NCBI GenBank assembly: GCA_001897855.1
Contig: MKUO01000004.1
Coordinates: 298,497-362,496 of the forward strand
Direction: 5' to 3'
DNA: 64,000 nucleotides
Origin: Bacteroidetes bacterium 43-93
GTDB lineage: Bacteria; Bacteroidota; Bacteroidia; Chitinophagales; Chitinophagaceae
Below the pieces are notes generated by a model that was given only the letters and a program-made list of their open reading frames with translations, had not been told where the DNA came from and made no database searches. This document shows, in pieces, positions 26,788 through 35,312 of this stretch (the stretch's first letter is position 1; every line of letters starts with the position of its first letter). The translations under genes were made by a program, and so were the position numbers.

Positions 26788-27750
26788 CTACGGTTTTAAT
26801 AAAATTGTATCTCCCTGCTTCTCTGCTTTAATATTGAAAGTACCGGTGATGACAGATAATATGCCATCCAATGATTCATTGTGGAATGTCGTATTCAACT
26901 GCATTTGTTTCAATTGCTCATCTTTAATAACAATATGGCTGCCATACGCTTCATTCAGTACATCTACCAGTTTATAAAGTGGTGTTGCATTGCAAATGAA
27001 TTCTTTGGTACGATAGTAACTATAGAGCTCATCGTGGATGGTCTCTTTTACCGGGGCTTCGTTGCCTCTTGTTACCGTTGCCTTCTCTTTAGGCTTCAGC
27101 CTTACCATTGCAGATTGTTTGCTCACTTCCACTATACCGGTTTCAACAATCACTTCCGTTTTCGCAGCACTGGTCTTTACATTAAAGGAGGTACCTACTA
27201 CTTTAATGCTGGCCTCATCAGCAGTAATAATAAATGGTTTCGATTTATCATGTGCTACATCGAAAAATGCCTCCCCTTCCAGTTCTACGGCTCTTGTATT
27301 GCCTTTAAAACGTTTAGGATAATGTATGCTGGAATGTTTATTGAGTGTTACCAGGGTACCATCCGGCAGCGTCTGCGTAAGCACTATTTCGTTAGAGCTC
27401 AGCGTCAGCATCCGGTTGGCAAAATTATAATAGTAAAACCAGCCTCCGCCGATCATTAATATCAAGATCGCTGCTACTCGCATCCAACCACCAAAATACC
27501 TGTTTAGCGGAATGGTCCTTGCCAGTGGTTGTTCTTCTGCCTTAGCAACCCTTTGTTGAAAACGGGCCCAGGCTGCATTTTCGTCCACACTGCTTTTGGC
27601 TGCCAGTTCTTTACTATGCTCCCATATCAGCTTAAAGTGTTCGAAATACTTTTTATTATCTTCTTTGTCGTCGATCCAGTGCTGCACCTTTGCTATCTCA
27701 TTGGCATCCGCTTCGCCAAGCAGGTATTTAACCAGCAACTCATCTGTCAT
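26788..27750 (-). CDS. FecR-family anti-sigma/signal-transducing protein
   Basis: A ~320-residue FecR protein. The N-terminal cytoplasmic part (MTDELLVKYLLGEADANEIAKVQHWI, residues 1-90) should bind the sigma factor. One transmembrane helix lies near residue 100-115 (VAAILILMIGGGWFYYYNF). The periplasmic FecR domain follows (LPDGTLVTLNKHSSIHYP, ELEGEAFFDVAHDKSKPF, VVGTSFNVK) with a C-terminal DUF4974-like tail containing NATPLYKLVDVLNEAYG. The nominal GTG start and an ATG at residue 5 are alternatives; MTDELL was chosen because AAGGA lies nine bases upstream. It is encoded between the ECF sigma and the STN protein. Confidence 0.87.
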   Translation of the reverse strand: MTDELLVKYLLGEADANEIAKVQHWIDDKEDNKKYFEHFKLIWEHSKELAAKSSVDENAAWARFQQRVAKAEEQPLARTIPLNRYFGGWMRVAAILILMIGGGWFYYYNFANRMLTLSSNEIVLTQTLPDGTLVTLNKHSSIHYPKRFKGNTRAVELEGEAFFDVAHDKSKPFIITADEASIKVVGTSFNVKTSAAKTEVIVETGIVEVSKQSAMVRLKPKEKATVTRGNEAPVKETIHDELYSYYRTKEFICNATPLYKLVDVLNEAYGSHIVIKDEQLKQMQLNTTFHNESLDGILSVITGTFNIKAEKQGDTILLKP

Positions 27751-27781
27751 ATTTCCCATTCCTTGATTCACATCTATCGTT

Positions 27782-28348
27782 TTACAGGTTAAATAATATT
27801 AGCCACAATGCCGGCAGGTAATCCACCAGTTTCAGTCTCAATAGTTTTAATGCCTTGCCCATATGATTCTCTACAGTCTTTACAGAGATATCCATCTTCG
27901 CTGCTATCTCATGATATTTCAGCTCTTCAAACCTGCTCATCTGGAATACCGTCCGGCATTTTTCAGGCAGTTCATTAAGCGCCTCTTCCAGTTTCCGCTC
28001 CAGCTCTGTTACTGAAGCCCTGCTTGTTTTATTGTTTGTTTCTTCCGTCATCCGCATAGCATACACTCTATGGGAGGCTTTTACCTTTTCGTGCCGCAGG
28101 TAGTTGATGCTTTCGTTATACACGGCCCGGTATAAATAAGCCGAAACGGACTGCAGGGTCTGGATCAAACCATCTTTTTCCCAAAGCTTGAAAAACACAT
28201 TCTGCACAATTTCTTCCGCCTCGGCTTCATCTTTTACTATAGTACATGCGTAGGCATGTAAACCTTTAAAATGTTGCTTAAAAGTTTTTTCAAATATGAC
28301 TGTCTTGTTGGCATTCGCTGCAGGCGAATGATGTATTTCCATATCCAT
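27782..28348 (-). CDS. ECF RNA polymerase sigma factor (FecI-like)
   Basis: A 188-residue ECF sigma with region 2 (FKQHFKGLHAYACTIVKDEAEAEEIVQNVFFKLWE, SAYLYRAVYNESINYLR) and region 4 (ELPEKCRTVFQMSRFEELKYHEIAAKMDISVKTVENHMGKALKLLR). It lacks region 1 and extra domains. ATG codons at MDMEIHH were preferred over an in-frame TTG 14 codons earlier. It is the first gene of the locus; FecR follows, as in FecI/FecR systems. A promoter-like element shared with two downstream genes lies upstream, so autoregulation is likely. Confidence 0.9.
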   Translation of the reverse strand: MDMEIHHSPAANANKTVIFEKTFKQHFKGLHAYACTIVKDEAEAEEIVQNVFFKLWEKDGLIQTLQSVSAYLYRAVYNESINYLRHEKVKASHRVYAMRMTEETNNKTSRASVTELERKLEEALNELPEKCRTVFQMSRFEELKYHEIAAKMDISVKTVENHMGKALKLLRLKLVDYLPALWLILFNL

Positions 28349-28404
28349 TTTCAAAAGCTGGCTACCCGGTATAAAGATAATTCCTTCCAATACTTTTATA
28401 GTAA

Positions 28405-28434
28405 GACGGCAACCGTACCCTTTACCCCTACTCC
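28405..28434 (-). promoter_or_regulatory. candidate autoregulated ECF-sigma promoter before the sigma gene
   Basis: On the minus strand: GGAGTAGGGGTA, 14 bases, then CGTC. CGTC is a common -10 for ECF sigmas. The leader to the chosen ATG would be about 50 nt. Confidence 0.65.
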
Positions 28435-28550
28435 GTTTTTGAAAAATATTTTCCGGAGCCCTCAGTAGCTCAAATAAATATATACCATTTTATGAACCAG
28501 CTATTTAGATATTATCATTTGAACAAAAAATGCACTTATAAAATAGCTGG

Positions 28551-28558
28551 TAACTTTG
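28551..28558 (+). promoter_or_regulatory. -7 promoter box for the DUF481-like gene
   Basis: TAACTTTG lies 29 nt before the ATG of MLNLKTIV and inside the longer 28492 reading frame. This supports the downstream start. Confidence 0.5.
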
Positions 28559-28587
28559 CGGGCATTTATCAATCTGCTAAAAACCTC

Positions 28588-29325
28588 ATGTTGAACCTAA
28601 AGACTATCGTACTACTCCTGCTGACTCTATTTAGCTTTTTTAAGACAAATGCACAGTATAGTGATAGCACACACTATATGATCGGGTTTACTTCAACGGG
28701 AAATATTAATAAAACGGAGGGGAATGATGTGTACCTCCTAAGCAATGCCCTTAAATTCGGTATCAGAAAAAAAAGCGTAACACTGAATGCAAATGGCGGC
28801 TGGGTATATGGCGAAACAAATGGTAGCCTAACAAACAACGATGTCAACTCTTCAGTCGATTTCGACCTGTATAAGACATTTGAACATTTTAATTATTGGG
28901 GCCTGGCAAACTATACCACCAGCTATTCGTTAAAGATCAATAACCAGGCACAGATTGGAGCAGGTGTTGCCTATAGTATTTTCGATAAGCCGGAGTACAC
29001 CGTTAACCTAAGCGATGGTATTCTATACGAAAACAGCGATCTGCAGTTAGATTCAGTAAGAGATGTGTACAGCACTTTCAGAAATTCGTTCAGGTTGTCC
29101 TTCAAGTTTATCATCAGAAAGTCTATCACCATATCCAGCACCAGCTATTATCAAAATTCACTGACTAATGGCAGCGACTATATCCTAAAGTCGAACAACA
29201 ACGTTTCCGTTAAAATAAGAAAATGGCTAAGTCTCGGCGCAACACTCAGCTACAATAAGTTCAGCAGAACGAACAAGGAAAACCTGCTGCTTACCTACGG
29301 TATTATAATTGAAAAGTACTATTAG
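28588..29325 (+). CDS. DUF481-like outer-membrane protein
   Basis: A 245-residue exported protein, signal peptide MLNLKTIVLLLLTLFSFFKTNA. The mature chain is Ser/Asn/Tyr-rich and consists of alternating beta-strand segments, with the pattern typical of the DUF481 beta-barrel (salt-induced outer membrane protein family): GFTSTGNINKTEGNDVYLLS and a SSVDFDLYKTFEHFNYWGL hairpin. It ends in Tyr-Tyr. The reading frame extends 32 codons further upstream, but that extension lacks gene-like features and contains the -7 box. It is divergent from the sigma gene. No partner is obvious. Confidence 0.65.
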   Translation: MLNLKTIVLLLLTLFSFFKTNAQYSDSTHYMIGFTSTGNINKTEGNDVYLLSNALKFGIRKKSVTLNANGGWVYGETNGSLTNNDVNSSVDFDLYKTFEHFNYWGLANYTTSYSLKINNQAQIGAGVAYSIFDKPEYTVNLSDGILYENSDLQLDSVRDVYSTFRNSFRLSFKFIIRKSITISSTSYYQNSLTNGSDYILKSNNNVSVKIRKWLSLGATLSYNKFSRTNKENLLLTYGIIIEKYY

Positions 29326-29331
29326 CCGTGC

Positions 29332-30561
29332 TTAATTAAGGAACATTGCTGCTCTTCCCATTACTTCGTCAAAAGCCCTAGTCACTTGTTTATCATACTT
29401 AGGCATGGCTATAAAAGGTGCTATATGACTATATGGATAGTCAAAATCCAATACCTCTACCGGTATTTGTATATCCCTATACCTACCGTTCAGGGCATTC
29501 AGTATTTCAACCGGTGGAATGACAGTATCCTTCTTCAGGCTTACTGCTTTCACCCTGTTTTGTATTTCTTTCAATCTTGCTTCCCGTTCATCAATATAAT
29601 GATGATACAATAGCATGGTTTTAAAATAGCCTTCACCAGTATGCTGGTCACCGAGGTAATGTAGTAACCTTTCTTCATCTGCAAAATCATTATTGATCTT
29701 CTTGGCAAAGAAATCATGTAGTGCCAGGCTCGCATTGTAGTCAAGGATATAGCGCGATGACGGATACATCCTGTCCATAGTAGTGCCCCCGCAAAATGCA
29801 AACAGCCTGCTTTCTGTCAGCAGGTCATCAGGGTTGGCCATAAACAATATGGTCGAGAAAAATGCGCCGATAGAATAACCAAAGAAATCTATGGATACAT
29901 CTTTATCAATACCGGCAATAGACCCGGACCTGATATTTTTCAACAGTTTATGAATGTCCATAAATGTTTGCAGGCCCGACCAGAAAAACCGTTGAGGATT
30001 CTGCTCTATCCTGCTGCTGATGGCTGCATTCACAAAAGATGTATTCACATTATCATGCTGACGCATATCTGCAGTCATCTGCATCAACTTTTTATCAGAC
30101 CATTCCTCCGGCGCACGATTCATATGAAATGCTATCGGGAACAGTATTACATGCTTCCGAGTTAGCTCAGCCAGTTTATAAGCCCAGGGCAGGTATTTAT
30201 CCCATTTCTTTTCGTTAAGGCCATGCAGCATAATGATCACGCCATTGCTTGCATCCCTTCCGGAAATGATCGGGTAACTAAAATGGATATTATTTTCTAT
30301 AGACCAGTCCGGTGCATGTAGCGGTAGCGCATTATCATCAATATGATGCGGTTCTTCCTTATTAAACACGGTACCATGATGTTCGCATTCATACACCTCC
30401 AACCCCGGCAAGATAGACTTGCCATCACTCGTAAACGGGTGCATGGTGATGGTCGTTTCCAGGTCCGGTAATGCTACAGCATCTTTATGTGGGTCAAAAG
30501 CAGTTCTGAACTGCTCATATATTTCAGAATATCCCCTGGCGGCAGTACTATATTTTTCCAT
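29332..30561 (-). CDS. DUF6051-family alpha/beta-hydrolase
   Basis: A 409-residue cytoplasmic protein with an alpha/beta-hydrolase core: the oxyanion-hole region IIMLHGLNEKKWDKYLPWA and the nucleophile elbow FFGYSIGAFFS (G-x-S-x-G, Ser near residue 224). The acid-His end is near the C-terminus (DYPYSHIAPFI). DUF6051 is an uncharacterised Bacteroidota family. Its first 14 bases overlap the end of acs, so it is translated from the same mRNA; a role in acyl or acetate-ester metabolism is a guess from that position. Confidence 0.68.
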   Translation of the reverse strand: MEKYSTAARGYSEIYEQFRTAFDPHKDAVALPDLETTITMHPFTSDGKSILPGLEVYECEHHGTVFNKEEPHHIDDNALPLHAPDWSIENNIHFSYPIISGRDASNGVIIMLHGLNEKKWDKYLPWAYKLAELTRKHVILFPIAFHMNRAPEEWSDKKLMQMTADMRQHDNVNTSFVNAAISSRIEQNPQRFFWSGLQTFMDIHKLLKNIRSGSIAGIDKDVSIDFFGYSIGAFFSTILFMANPDDLLTESRLFAFCGGTTMDRMYPSSRYILDYNASLALHDFFAKKINNDFADEERLLHYLGDQHTGEGYFKTMLLYHHYIDEREARLKEIQNRVKAVSLKKDTVIPPVEILNALNGRYRDIQIPVEVLDFDYPYSHIAPFIAMPKYDKQVTRAFDEVMGRAAMFLN

Positions 30562-32464
30562 TTTTTATCTCTTCGACCACAGAAGGATCTAACAAAGTGG
30601 ATGTATCACCTATACTATCAGTCTCCCCTTCAGCGATCTTACGTAAGATACGCCTCATAATCTTGCCGCTTCGTGTCTTTGGCAAACTATTAACAAACTG
30701 GATCTTATCCGGCCTTGCAATGGCACCAATAATACGGGTCACTGTTTGCGCAATATCCTGCCTCGTCAGGTTTTGTTCCTCCTGGTGGGTGCTGTCATAC
30801 ACAATATAGGCATAGATACCCTGCCCTTTTATATCGTGCGGGTAGCCTACTACAGCGCTTTCTACCACACCTGTATGCATGTTGATGGCATTTTCTACTT
30901 CTGCCGTTCCTATCCTGTGGCCGCTTACATTTAGTACGTCATCTACCCTGCCGGTAATTCGATAATTACCATCTGCATCACGATAACAACCATCACCTGT
31001 AAAATATAACCCGGGATAGGTTGCAAAGTAATTAGTTCTGCAACGCTCATGGTCTCCGTAAGTAGTTCTTAGTATGGATGGCCATGGAAATTTAATACAC
31101 AGGTTACCACTCACGTCTTTACCTGTTATTTCATTACCCTGCTCATCAACCAATACAGGTTGCACACCCGGCAATGGTAAGGTTGCATAAGAGGGCTTAG
31201 CCGGTGTCACACCCGCCAGGTTTGATATCAGGATGCCCCCATTCTCCGTTTGCCACCATGTATCTACTATCGGGCACCTGCCTTTACCAATATTTTCATC
31301 GTACCAATGCCATGCTTCTTCATTAATAGGCTCGCCTACCGAACCCAGCACTTTTAAGCTGCTCAGGTCATGATCTTTTACGGGGCCCAGTCCATAACCC
31401 ATCAGGCTGCGTATTGCCGTAGGGGCTGTATATAATATGTTCACTTTATACTTGTCCACAATATCCCAGAAACGTCCTGCATCGGGCCATGTAGGCACGC
31501 CTTCAAATATCAGGCTGGTAGCGCCGGCACTCAGCGGGCCATATAGTATATAACTATGCCCGGTGATCCATCCTATATCCGCTGTGCAGAAATGAATGTC
31601 GCCGGGATTATATTGAAATACATTTACGAAAGAATAAGTGGTGTACACCATGTAGCCACCGCAGGTATGCACCACACCTTTAGGCTTGCCTGTGGAGCCG
31701 GATGTATATAGTATGAATAGCGGATCCTCAGCATCCATCTCCTCAGCAGGACAATCCGGGTTGCCCATGGTTTCTACTTTCTTTATTTCGTCTTCCCACC
31801 ACACATCACGTCCTTTTATCATGCTCACAGGCGTATGCGTCCTTGTCAGCACGATCACTTTGGTAACAAACCGGCATTGCACAAGGGCATCATCTATCAC
31901 ACTCTTCAGGGGTATTTCTTTATTACCGCGGTAAGCACCGTCGCAGGTGATCACAAAATTGGCCTGTGCATCCTGCAGCCTGTCTGCTATGCTTTGTGCG
32001 CTAAAGCCTCCAAATATCACGGAGTGTATAGCCCCTATCCTTGCGGTCGCCAGTACTGCAATAGCCAGTTCGGGCACCATACCCATATAGATACATACAC
32101 GGTCCCCTTTCTTAACACCATTGTTCTTCAGCACGTTTGCAAATTGTACTACTTTATGGTGTAGGTCACTATAAGTGATCAGCCTATGGTGTTCTTCGGG
32201 GTCATTTGGTTCCCATATTAGTGCAGGTTTACTACCTAACGATCCCAGGTGCCTGTCCAGGCAATTCTCTGTAATATTCAGCTTTCCGCCCGAAAACCAT
32301 TTTACATTTGGTTCTGTAAAATTCCATTGCAACACATTATCCCAGCGCTTCCGCCATAGAAAAGACGAAGCTACATCTGCCCAAAAACCTTCGGGATCAG
32401 CTACACTTTTTTCCCAGGCTGCTATATACTGTTCCTTTGTTTTGATTTGATATGGAAACGACAT
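30548..32464 (-). CDS. acs: acetyl-CoA synthetase
   Basis: A 638-residue AMP-forming enzyme that makes acetyl-CoA from acetate, ATP and CoA. Residues ~30-80 contain the ACAS_N domain (WNFTEPNVKWFSGGKLNI). The adenylation motif YTSGSTGKPKG lies near residue 262, and WWQTENGG and the hinge YFTGDGCYRDADGNYRITGR follow. The C-terminal acetylation site is PKTRSGKIMRRILRKI, with the regulated Lys in SGK. The length and motifs match AcsA (652 aa in E. coli). The hydrolase gene overlaps its 3' end. Confidence 0.95.
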   Translation of the reverse strand: MSFPYQIKTKEQYIAAWEKSVADPEGFWADVASSFLWRKRWDNVLQWNFTEPNVKWFSGGKLNITENCLDRHLGSLGSKPALIWEPNDPEEHHRLITYSDLHHKVVQFANVLKNNGVKKGDRVCIYMGMVPELAIAVLATARIGAIHSVIFGGFSAQSIADRLQDAQANFVITCDGAYRGNKEIPLKSVIDDALVQCRFVTKVIVLTRTHTPVSMIKGRDVWWEDEIKKVETMGNPDCPAEEMDAEDPLFILYTSGSTGKPKGVVHTCGGYMVYTTYSFVNVFQYNPGDIHFCTADIGWITGHSYILYGPLSAGATSLIFEGVPTWPDAGRFWDIVDKYKVNILYTAPTAIRSLMGYGLGPVKDHDLSSLKVLGSVGEPINEEAWHWYDENIGKGRCPIVDTWWQTENGGILISNLAGVTPAKPSYATLPLPGVQPVLVDEQGNEITGKDVSGNLCIKFPWPSILRTTYGDHERCRTNYFATYPGLYFTGDGCYRDADGNYRITGRVDDVLNVSGHRIGTAEVENAINMHTGVVESAVVGYPHDIKGQGIYAYIVYDSTHQEEQNLTRQDIAQTVTRIIGAIARPDKIQFVNSLPKTRSGKIMRRILRKIAEGETDSIGDTSTLLDPSVVEEIKNGKI

Positions 32465-32637
32465 AAACGGAGTATTTATCTGGATACATAATTACTCAAT
32501 TGTCGCCTATCTAAAAAGGATTTTTTGCAGCTTATTTCAGCTACGGTTCCATTTATATCTTGTAGCCATAGCATTCAGTAGCCGATGTAATATTTACCAC
32601 TATTCGATATATTGCTAACTGGTATAACAAGAAGCAA

Positions 32638-33027
32638 ATGAATAAAGAAATATCTGCATATCACGAATCTCTTTCTCCATCTGATCAGGAGATCTGCAAT
32701 GCACTTTACGAAGAGATACACAGCAACCTCGCCGATGCTGAAAACAAAATATGGCACCGTCACCCGGTTTGGTTCCTCGAGGGCAATCCAATCGTTGGCT
32801 ACAGTAAATTAAAAGACGGCATCAGGCTTATGTTCTGGAGCGGCCAGTCGTTCGATGAGCCCGCTCTGCAACCGGAAGGCAGCTTCAAAGCTGCAGAAAT
32901 ACGATATACTGACATAAACCAGGTTAATAAAAAACACCTGGCTAAATGGCTGAAGAAGGCACGTAAAATTCAGTGGGATTATAAAAATATTGTAAAACGT
33001 AAGGGCGTTTTAGAGCGGCTTAAATAG
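32638..33027 (+). CDS. DUF1801 (YdhG-like) protein
   Basis: A 129-residue protein of the DUF1801/iron-chaperone-like family. It shows KIWHRHPVWFLEGNPIVGYSK, then KDGIRLMFWSGQSFDEP and a Lys-rich C-terminal helix (WLKKARKIQWDYKNIVKRKG). The family fold is known but its role is uncertain. It has an ATG start, lies divergent from acs, and is not part of an evident operon. Confidence 0.72.
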   Translation: MNKEISAYHESLSPSDQEICNALYEEIHSNLADAENKIWHRHPVWFLEGNPIVGYSKLKDGIRLMFWSGQSFDEPALQPEGSFKAAEIRYTDINQVNKKHLAKWLKKARKIQWDYKNIVKRKGVLERLK

Positions 33028-33067
33028 AGGCTTGATACAAGGTAACCTCAAAATATATAAGCTTCCT

Positions 33068-34447
33068 CTACGCCTCCCACATATCCACGCTATACAGTGG
33101 CAAGGTTAGCTTGATGCGGGTGCCCACATTTTCTTCAGAGCTTACATCCATCTCGCCATGATGTATACGGATGATATTCCTCGTAAGGGGCAATCCTATA
33201 CCATAGCCATTGAATTTGCCTGTATTAGATGCCCGGAAGAAGGGCTCGTATATATACTGTATTTCTTTGGCGGGTATGCCTATCCCTTTGTCTTCTATTA
33301 TTACGATCACCTTTTTATTGGCTGCGGCAAGTGTTACGCTCACTGGCTGGTTCATCGAATACTTACAGCCGTTCAGCAGCAGGTTTACAAATGCTATCTC
33401 CAGCAACTGGCTGCTGCCTCTTATCCACAATTTGCTTTCATCTTCAGGCATCAGGTGCATTTGTATCATGATCTTACAACCGGGGATGATATTCTCCACC
33501 GTTTCCTTGGCTATATATAGTACTTCATCTGCACGCAGGGGTTCAAATTCCGGACTATGGGTTGTATAGCCGGTCTGTGCCAGGTGCAGCAGGCTACCGG
33601 TTATTTTACGTAGGCGCTCTGCTTCTGCCAGTATAGTATTCATAGAGGCCTGGTATTGCTCTTGTGTGCGGGGTTTGTTCAGGGCAAATTCAGATTCGCC
33701 GATGATGGCAGTAAGTGGTGTATTCAACTCATGCGATGCGTTACTGATAAAATTCTTCTGAGTTTCAAAAGTAGTTTCCAGCCTGTTCAGCATATCGTTA
33801 AAGGTATCTGTCAGTTTACTGATCTCATCCGTTCCTCCGTCACTTTCCAGCCTCAGGTGCAGTTGCGTACCGCTGATCTCGTTCATACGCCTGGTAAGCA
33901 TACTTACCGGCCGCAATATCACTTTCGAGAACCATAGCCCTATAATGCCCGAGATAATAGCGACGGCAAGGATGGTGAAGATGATCACACGCCGCAGGTT
34001 ATACAGGTACGTATCACTAAACTCATTACTGGCCGATACGATGATGATGTGCTGTGGACTGCCCCTGTATAGGTGTGCCAGGTATAGCACTTGTCCTTTC
34101 CTATAGCGTGCAGTCCCTTTAGTAATGGCTTCGTTTACAAAGCTGGCTGGCAGTTTCAATCCGTTTTCTGCAAGATGTTGCTGTATATCTTTTACCGGCA
34201 GAATGTATTCTTTTTCACGGGGTAGTTTTTCAAGGTGCTGTTTACGCACATCTTCAAATGCGCTCTTGGTCATGCCCGCTTCTTCAAACTGTATTTTTGA
34301 TGCTATAACTGCGCGTATTTCCAGCCGCTTATAAAAGTCTTCAAAGGTATCCTGGTTGGCAAAATAATACTCTATTGTGGTCACCACCAGCATCATGCCT
34401 ATGGTCAGCAATACAAATATCAGTGTTATACGGTACTGTATCTTCAT
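33068..34447 (-). CDS. sensor histidine kinase (HAMP, HisKA, HATPase)
   Basis: A 459-residue membrane kinase. One transmembrane helix lies near the N-terminus and a second near residue 150 (VIIFTILAVAIISGIIGLWF), enclosing a ~130-residue periplasmic sensor part. A HAMP domain follows (RPVSMLTRRMNEISGTQ), then HisKA with the phosphoaccepting His in FISNASHELNTPLTAIIGES. HATPase has the N-box FVNLLLNGCKYS and G-boxes VIIEDKGIGIPAKE and GYGIGLPLTRNI. The gene is 3 bp downstream of the response regulator, forming a two-gene operon. The signal is not evident; such OmpR/HK pairs often respond to metals or envelope stress. Confidence 0.92.
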   Translation of the reverse strand: MKIQYRITLIFVLLTIGMMLVVTTIEYYFANQDTFEDFYKRLEIRAVIASKIQFEEAGMTKSAFEDVRKQHLEKLPREKEYILPVKDIQQHLAENGLKLPASFVNEAITKGTARYRKGQVLYLAHLYRGSPQHIIIVSASNEFSDTYLYNLRRVIIFTILAVAIISGIIGLWFSKVILRPVSMLTRRMNEISGTQLHLRLESDGGTDEISKLTDTFNDMLNRLETTFETQKNFISNASHELNTPLTAIIGESEFALNKPRTQEQYQASMNTILAEAERLRKITGSLLHLAQTGYTTHSPEFEPLRADEVLYIAKETVENIIPGCKIMIQMHLMPEDESKLWIRGSSQLLEIAFVNLLLNGCKYSMNQPVSVTLAAANKKVIVIIEDKGIGIPAKEIQYIYEPFFRASNTGKFNGYGIGLPLTRNIIRIHHGEMDVSSEENVGTRIKLTLPLYSVDMWEA

Positions 34448-34450
34448 TGC

Positions 34451-35137
34451 CTATTCCGGTTTCAATATATACCCCATACCCACCACAGTATGTATCAGTT
34501 TCTGCTCGTGGTCTTTATCTATCTTCTTCCTTAGGTAGTTTACATATACATCTACCACTTTGGTATTCATATTAAAATCTACACCCCATACATGCTCCAG
34601 CATATCCATGCGCGATACCAGCCGCCTTGCATTGGTCATCAGGTATTTCAGCAGGCGGTATTCTGTTGCGGTCAGGTCTATTTTTTGCCCACTGCGTGTG
34701 GCAGTTTTATCCTGCAGGTTTAGTTCCAGGTCGGCTACTTTTATCTTTTCGGTATCAGATGCCGCAGCGCTTCCTTTTCCACGCCGTATCATACTGCGCA
34801 CACGTGCCAATAGCTCTGCAAGCTTGTAGGGCTTCACAAGATAGTCATCGGCTCCGCTGTCCAGCCCTGCAACGATATTCTGCGTGGTACCCAGGGCAGT
34901 CAGCATTAATATAGGTGTGGTATCGCCGTTAGCACGTATTCTTTTACACAGGCCCAGCCCATTGATGCCGGGTAGCATAATATCCAGTATCAGCAGGTCG
35001 AAGCTGTTTTGCGTAGCCATATCCAGCCCGGTTTGCCCATCGGGTGCCAGGCTCACTTCATAGCCTTCTTCCGCCAGGCTTCTTATTATCAGCGACGCTA
35101 CAGAGGCTTCATCTTCCACCAGTAGTATATTGTTCAT
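34451..35137 (-). CDS. OmpR/PhoB-type response regulator
   Basis: A 228-residue regulator with a receiver domain (acidic ED near residue 8, phosphorylated Asp in LLILDIMLPGINGLG, Lys in KPYKLAELLARVR) and a C-terminal winged helix (LTATEYRLLKYLMTNARRLVSRMDML, then VDVYVNYLRKKID). It is the first gene of the regulator-kinase operon. The intergenic region to the divergent UspA-like gene contains four TTCTTAC-like repeats spaced 11 bp apart, the spacing used by PhoB-class dimers. It probably regulates itself and the divergent genes. Confidence 0.93.
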   Translation of the reverse strand: MNNILLVEDEASVASLIIRSLAEEGYEVSLAPDGQTGLDMATQNSFDLLILDIMLPGINGLGLCKRIRANGDTTPILMLTALGTTQNIVAGLDSGADDYLVKPYKLAELLARVRSMIRRGKGSAAASDTEKIKVADLELNLQDKTATRSGQKIDLTATEYRLLKYLMTNARRLVSRMDMLEHVWGVDFNMNTKVVDVYVNYLRKKIDKDHEQKLIHTVVGMGYILKPE

Positions 35138-35203
35138 ATCAGGTAAGCTAAAAATAACCTGTATAATCCTATAATTGTTGAATTTCCTCCCGTTTTTAAC
35201 GAC

Positions 35204-35254
35204 TTCTCAACATTTCTTACCAAATTCTTACTTCTTTCTTATTGCATTCTTTAC
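35204..35254. promoter_or_regulatory. 11-bp-phased TTCTTAC repeat array, candidate response-regulator site
   Basis: TTCTTAC starts at 35214 and 35225; TTCTTAT at 35236 and TTCTTTAC at 35247 continue the same 11-base period. A weaker TTCTCAA starts at 35204. It lies 77-117 bp upstream of the OmpR-type regulator start and 60-100 bp before the UspA-like ATG. Confidence 0.5.
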
Positions 35255-35312
35255 CGGGGCTTACCGCATCCTAACATGGGCAGTGCATTTTGCAGTAATA
35301 AAACGATGTGCA

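Noticed and set aside
28492..28587. N-terminal 32-codon extension of the DUF481-like gene
   Set aside because: It contains the -7 promoter box and lies before a clear signal peptide.
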